NCBI GenBank assembly: GCA_003229735.1
Contig: QIFI01000103.1
Coordinates: 1-15,221, forward strand
Reading direction: 5' to 3'
From: Candidatus Anderseniibacteriota bacterium
GTDB lineage: Bacteria > Patescibacteriota > Andersenbacteria > UBA10190
DNA: 15,221 nucleotides
Positions 12,964 to 15,221 of the stretch are shown here, in pieces; the stretch's first letter is position 1; every line of letters starts with the position of its first letter. The position numbers and the translations under genes were made by a program. The notes beneath the pieces were generated by a model. The model was given only the letters and a program-made list of their open reading frames with translations. It was not told where the DNA came from and ran no database searches.

Positions 12964-13034
12964 CATTTGGATTTTGGATTTGATTTGCGACGGCCACAGC
13001 CTAGTCCCGCCGTAGCGGGGACATTTGGATTTTG
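12964..13034 (+). repeat. Dispersed hairpin repeat, copy 3
   Basis: The core has GCGACGGCCACAGCCTAGT and hairpin CCCGC (13006-13010), loop CGTA, GCGGG (13015-13019). It is flanked by a perfect 13-bp direct repeat CATTTGGATTTTG (12964-12976 and 13022-13034). The flanks differ entirely from those of copies 1 and 2, while the core is shared. Confidence 0.75.
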
Positions 13035-13052
13035 TAATTTGGGTTTGCTGAC

Positions 13053-13157
13053 TGTGGATAAATCATCCTCGCACCCTATTGCACAGTGGGGGATAAGAAC
13101 TGTATTGTATATATGCGTGGATAAATGTGGGGAAAAGTGGGGAGCCACAGTGGATAA
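13053..13157 (-). promoter_or_regulatory. Cluster of DnaA-box-like 9-mers
   Basis: TGTGGATAA (13053-13061) is a perfect DnaA box read on the minus strand (TTATCCACA). CGTGGATAA (13116-13124) and AGTGGATAA (13149-13157) each differ at one position. An AT-rich TATATATG stretch lies between. All three point the same way. No dnaA or dnaN gene is in the window, so this may be DnaA control of the division cluster, an origin candidate, or chance overlap with GTGG-type MraZ sites. Confidence 0.45.
13118..13142 (+). promoter_or_regulatory. MraZ operator: three TGGxx boxes at 10-bp spacing
   Basis: TGGAT (13118-13122), TGGGG (13128-13132), TGGGG (13138-13142), separated by exactly five bases each. E. 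coli MraZ binds three TGGGN direct repeats with 5-nt spacers upstream of its own gene, and this is the same geometry. Only the first box is imperfect. It lies 141 bases before the mraZ start, consistent with autoregulation of the division cluster. Confidence 0.7.
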
Positions 13158-13282
13158 CTTAATCTACTGTGGCTTCACTGCCAATTCGCGCCAAACAAAC
13201 ATTCAAAGCCTACTCCAAAAACCAACAAGACTTTCTTAAAATGGGTAGGCACTGAATGAATGCACCTTCCCAAAAAAACTCT

Positions 13283-13714
13283 ATGTTTATCGGCGAATAC
13301 ACCTACAACATCGATAATAAAGGTAGAATTAGCATCCCGGCCAAATTCCGGGAGCAAATGCCGGATGGCGTTGTCATTACTCGCGGCCTGGATCACTGCC
13401 TTTGGATATATACTAAAGATGAATGGAGCAAAATTGCCGCCAAGCTGGCCGCCCTGCCCATCAGCCAGAAAAAAAGCCGCGCCTTTGCCCGTCTGATGCT
13501 GGCCGGCGCCTGGGACTGTGAATTGGATAAACAGGGTCGGATCATGGTGCCCGACTATCTGCAAACCTATGCACACCTCAATAAAAACGCTATCATCGCT
13601 GGCCTCTACAATCGCCTGGAAATATGGAATGAGGATGTTTGGCAGGAATACAAAGCCCAAACCGAAGCCGCCAGTGACGATATAGCGGAAAGCATGGCTG
13701 ACCTAGGCATATGA
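13283..13714 (+). CDS. mraZ: Transcriptional regulator MraZ
   Basis: MraZ is a DNA-binding repressor of the dcw division and wall cluster and normally its first gene. It has two SpoVT/AbrB-like swapped-hairpin repeats, each with a D-x2-GR core: NIDNKGRISIPAKFR (residues 9-23) and CELDKQGRIMVPDYL (about 77-91). From the ATG at 13283 the product is 143 residues and begins MFIGEYTYNID, the usual family start and length. An in-frame ATG at 13256 would add nine residues (MNAPSQKNS); it has a weak GGTAGG upstream, so it cannot be excluded. The stop is TGA, showing that TGA is not recoded here. A matching TGGGN-type operator lies upstream, and rsmH follows 69 bases after the stop, so this is the head of a dcw cluster. 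Confidence 0.95.
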   Translation: MFIGEYTYNIDNKGRISIPAKFREQMPDGVVITRGLDHCLWIYTKDEWSKIAAKLAALPISQKKSRAFARLMLAGAWDCELDKQGRIMVPDYLQTYAHLNKNAIIAGLYNRLEIWNEDVWQEYKAQTEAASDDIAESMADLGI

Positions 13715-13735
13715 TTTGCGCGTCACCTCGAGAAA

Positions 13736-13777
13736 TATTCACGTCATTCGCATGAGATTCACGTCATTCGCATCGCC
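13736..13777 (+). repeat. ATTCG-type intergenic repeat, copy D
   Basis: ATATTCACGTCATTCGCATG followed by AGATTCACGTCATTCGCATC: two near-identical 20-bp units in tandem between mraZ and rsmH, ending six bases before the rsmH ATG region. It shares TCATTCGCAT with copy C at 5472-5513 but lacks the GATTAGTATCGC tail. Confidence 0.6.
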
Positions 13778-13783
13778 TTAATT

Positions 13784-14755
13784 ATGAGACATCAGCCTGT
13801 CCTGGTTGAAGAAGTCATTAAGATATTTAGCCCTGGTTCTAATAGCACTCTGCTGGACGCCACCATTGGTAATGGCGGTCACGCCGCCGCTTATCTCCAG
13901 GCCGCCGCCCATGGTCGAGTAGTCGGCCTGGATGTCGACCCAGCCGCCCTCCAGGATACCCGGAAAAATTTAGGAGATTTAAGCCGGCGAGTTCACTTAA
14001 TCAACACCAACTTTGCTTATCTCAATGATGCATTAACAGGGGGAGGCATCATTGCCTCTGCACCTTTACCAACCAGCGGTTCATTCCGCCTGACCGGATT
14101 CGACCACATTTTGTTTGATCTCGGCATCGGCTCGCATCAGCTCGATAATCCTGCCCGAGGTTTTTCGTTCCAGACCAACGGTCCGCTTAATATGCAATTT
14201 GGACCAGCCGAATCATTGCCTGATGCGGAGTTGATTAGCCTTAATCATTTAGCCCGCAGATTACGCCACTTTCCCAGCGCCCATGAAATTGTCCATGGCT
14301 TAACGGAATCAGAGTTGTCTCAAGTTATCAGACACTACGGCGAGGAAAGGCTGTCCGGTCGTATTGCCGCCGCTATTAAGACTGCTCATCCCTCCACCAC
14401 TAAAGATCTTTCCGCCGTCATTACCGATGCTGTCCCCTTAAGTTACAGACGAGGCCGCATCCATCCCGCCACCAGAACCTTCCAGGCCCTGCGCCTGGCC
14501 GCTAACCGGGAACTGGAATCACTAACCACTGCCTTGCCTCAAGCCCTGCATCTCCTCCATCATGGCGGCACCCTGGCCGTTATTTCCTTCCACAGTTTAG
14601 AGGATAGAATTGTGAAGAACTTTTTCAAAGAATATGCTATATTAACTACCAAGCAGACGATCCTTACCAGGAAACCAATTCGTGCTCATGAGGCGGAGAT
14701 AGCCAAAAATAACCGGTCTAGATCAGCCAAACTGCGCGCCATCAAAAAAACCTAG
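13784..14755 (+). CDS. rsmH: 16S rRNA (cytosine(1402)-N4)-methyltransferase RsmH
   Basis: RsmH (MraW) uses S-adenosylmethionine to N4-methylate C1402 in the decoding centre of 16S rRNA. The 323-residue length fits the family. Visible motifs: RHQPVLVEEV at the start; SAM-binding LLDATIGNGGHA (23-34) followed by VVGLDVDPAAL; FDLGIGSHQLDNPARGFSF (about 110-128); YGEERLSGRIAAAI; HPATRTFQALRLAANREL; and LAVISFHSLEDRIVKNFF. The family's usual GGGGHS reads GNGGHA here, a mild change. The ATG at 13784 gives the canonical N-terminus; no Shine-Dalgarno is seen and the leader is the ATTCG repeat. A Gly/Ala/Ser/Pro-rich insertion (about 86-101) sits between the DVDP region and the FDLGIG motif. It lies in the standard order mraZ-rsmH-ftsL. 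Confidence 0.97.
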   Translation: MRHQPVLVEEVIKIFSPGSNSTLLDATIGNGGHAAAYLQAAAHGRVVGLDVDPAALQDTRKNLGDLSRRVHLINTNFAYLNDALTGGGIIASAPLPTSGSFRLTGFDHILFDLGIGSHQLDNPARGFSFQTNGPLNMQFGPAESLPDAELISLNHLARRLRHFPSAHEIVHGLTESELSQVIRHYGEERLSGRIAAAIKTAHPSTTKDLSAVITDAVPLSYRRGRIHPATRTFQALRLAANRELESLTTALPQALHLLHHGGTLAVISFHSLEDRIVKNFFKEYAILTTKQTILTRKPIRAHEAEIAKNNRSRSAKLRAIKKT

Positions 14756-14825
14756 AGCTAGAGTAAGGGGGAAAGGCCAACCATAAGTTGGGCCGCCAAC
14801 ATCAACATTAAAACCAATATAAAAA

Positions 14826-15221
14826 ATGCCAGCCAATATACCGCAACATGTCATCCCGCGTCATCGATCTCGTAATTTACCATCCTGGAAACTTCAGCAA
14901 TTTAACTCATGGACTAATCGCCCTGGTTCTTTTAATTCACCCTGGCAAACCGGCAGTATTAATTCCACCACCCTAACTCTGGCCTTAACTATCCTGGTTA
15001 TTATCTTCATTGCCTTTCTGGGCTTCTTTTATCTCGGCCAGGTCATGGGCACTGCCTCTCAAAGCACCGATATTCAGGATATGGAAGAGCGTATTGTCGA
15101 GCTTCGTGAAAAACAACGCGAACTGGAGCTAAAAGGCGCCGAACTTCGGTCAATTCAAACTGTCGAACAAAATATTAACCAATTAAATCTGGTTGGCATT
15201 GATAAAGTTGCTTACCTTAAT
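14826..15221 (+). CDS. ftsL: FtsL-like cell division protein, 3' end outside window
   Basis: FtsL is a bitopic membrane protein of the divisome that pairs with FtsB through a coiled coil and activates septal wall synthesis. The 132 visible residues show a basic Asn/Gln/Trp-rich cytoplasmic part (1-50, with PRHRSRNLPSWKLQQF), one transmembrane helix (about 51-75, LTLALTILVIIFIAFLGFFY) and a Glu/Lys-rich coiled coil (about 84-120, MEERIVELREKQRELELKG). FtsL/FtsB proteins are too divergent for certainty. Position directly after rsmH and the topology make FtsL the best name; the frame stays open to the last base. The start at 14826 is the first ATG after rsmH in this frame; the 70-base spacer holds a GGCCAAC/GTTGGGCC hairpin with one bulge (14776-14795). 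Confidence 0.75.
   Translation, partial: MPANIPQHVIPRHRSRNLPSWKLQQFNSWTNRPGSFNSPWQTGSINSTTLTLALTILVIIFIAFLGFFYLGQVMGTASQSTDIQDMEERIVELREKQRELELKGAELRSIQTVEQNINQLNLVGIDKVAYLN

Larger units (their letters stand above)
12663..13282. other. Non-coding region between sortase and mraZ
   Basis: About 620 bases with no gene I trust. An 82-codon minus-strand frame (12907-12659) overlaps the sortase stop, has no matching signal upstream and no recognisable family; it could be a decayed gene. The region has a perfect interrupted palindrome CTGTAGT-ATA-ACTACAG (12850-12866), operator-like; the hairpin repeat copy 3; a cluster of DnaA-box-like sites; a MraZ-type operator; and TAAAAT (13237-13242), a possible -10 for a start at 13256. 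A weak TTGCAC (13079-13084) precedes AT-rich TGTATTGTATATATG before the MraZ sites. Confidence 0.6.

Noticed and set aside
12963..13239. Open frames on both strands across the hairpin repeat near mraZ
   Set aside because: Their coding is mostly the dispersed repeat; the same GLGCGRR-like translation appears from copy 2, a sign of repeat and not of protein.
13712..13714. TGA read as glycine, as in some Patescibacteria groups
   Set aside because: mraZ ends at TGA at its normal length, and no gene here has in-frame TGA codons.

Overview
This 15.2 kb window looks like a chromosomal segment of an ultra-small, reduced-genome bacterium of the Candidate Phyla Radiation (Patescibacteria, probably Parcubacteria-like). 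That placement is inference. It rests on a Clp-type ATPase with its own membrane anchor, a sortase with an unusual active-site context, almost no Shine-Dalgarno sequences, short intergenic repeats, and a division cluster that starts mraZ-rsmH-ftsL. The code is standard: TAA, TAG and TGA all act as stops.

Layout. 1-723: 3' part of mltG (peptidoglycan lytic transglycosylase). 724-2210: the rplJ-rplL ribosomal stalk operon, with a strong promoter, an L10-leader-like RNA, an early terminator and a final terminator. 2444-7763: a small membrane protein, a membrane-anchored Clp-like ATPase with a degenerate first ATPase domain, and (opposite strand) a transmembrane protein joining a PP2C-like pseudophosphatase domain to an external beta-propeller. 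7912-8719: a winged-helix/nucleotidyltransferase-like regulator, a MITE-like element that starts at its stop codon, and tRNA-Val(CAC), whose first base is the last base of the MITE's flanking CTAG. 8947-11203: a compositionally different pair of genes, a secreted or anchored beta-propeller protein and a polytopic membrane protein. 11380-12662: a DUF2238/VanZ-like membrane protein and a sortase. 12663-13282: a non-coding region with DnaA-box-like sites and a MraZ-type operator. 13283-15221: mraZ, rsmH and an ftsL-like gene cut by the window end.

Much of the content concerns the cell envelope: wall cutting (MltG), surface attachment (sortase), a secreted propeller protein, division genes and membrane-linked quality control. 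The least familiar part is the 2444-7763 trio. I read it as a possible membrane proteostasis or signalling module, but only the domain features are seen; the partnership is inferred from adjacency.

The non-coding DNA is rich in structure. There is a 35-bp hairpin core in three copies with compensatory stem changes and locus-specific flanking direct repeats. There is an ATTCG-type repeat in four intergenic places, a 7-bp tandem repeat that ends in a promoter-like hexamer, and a 98-bp MITE with 26-bp imperfect terminal inverted repeats flanked by CTAG. Several genes have a -10-like hexamer only 6-7 nt before ATG, which suggests leaderless mRNAs.
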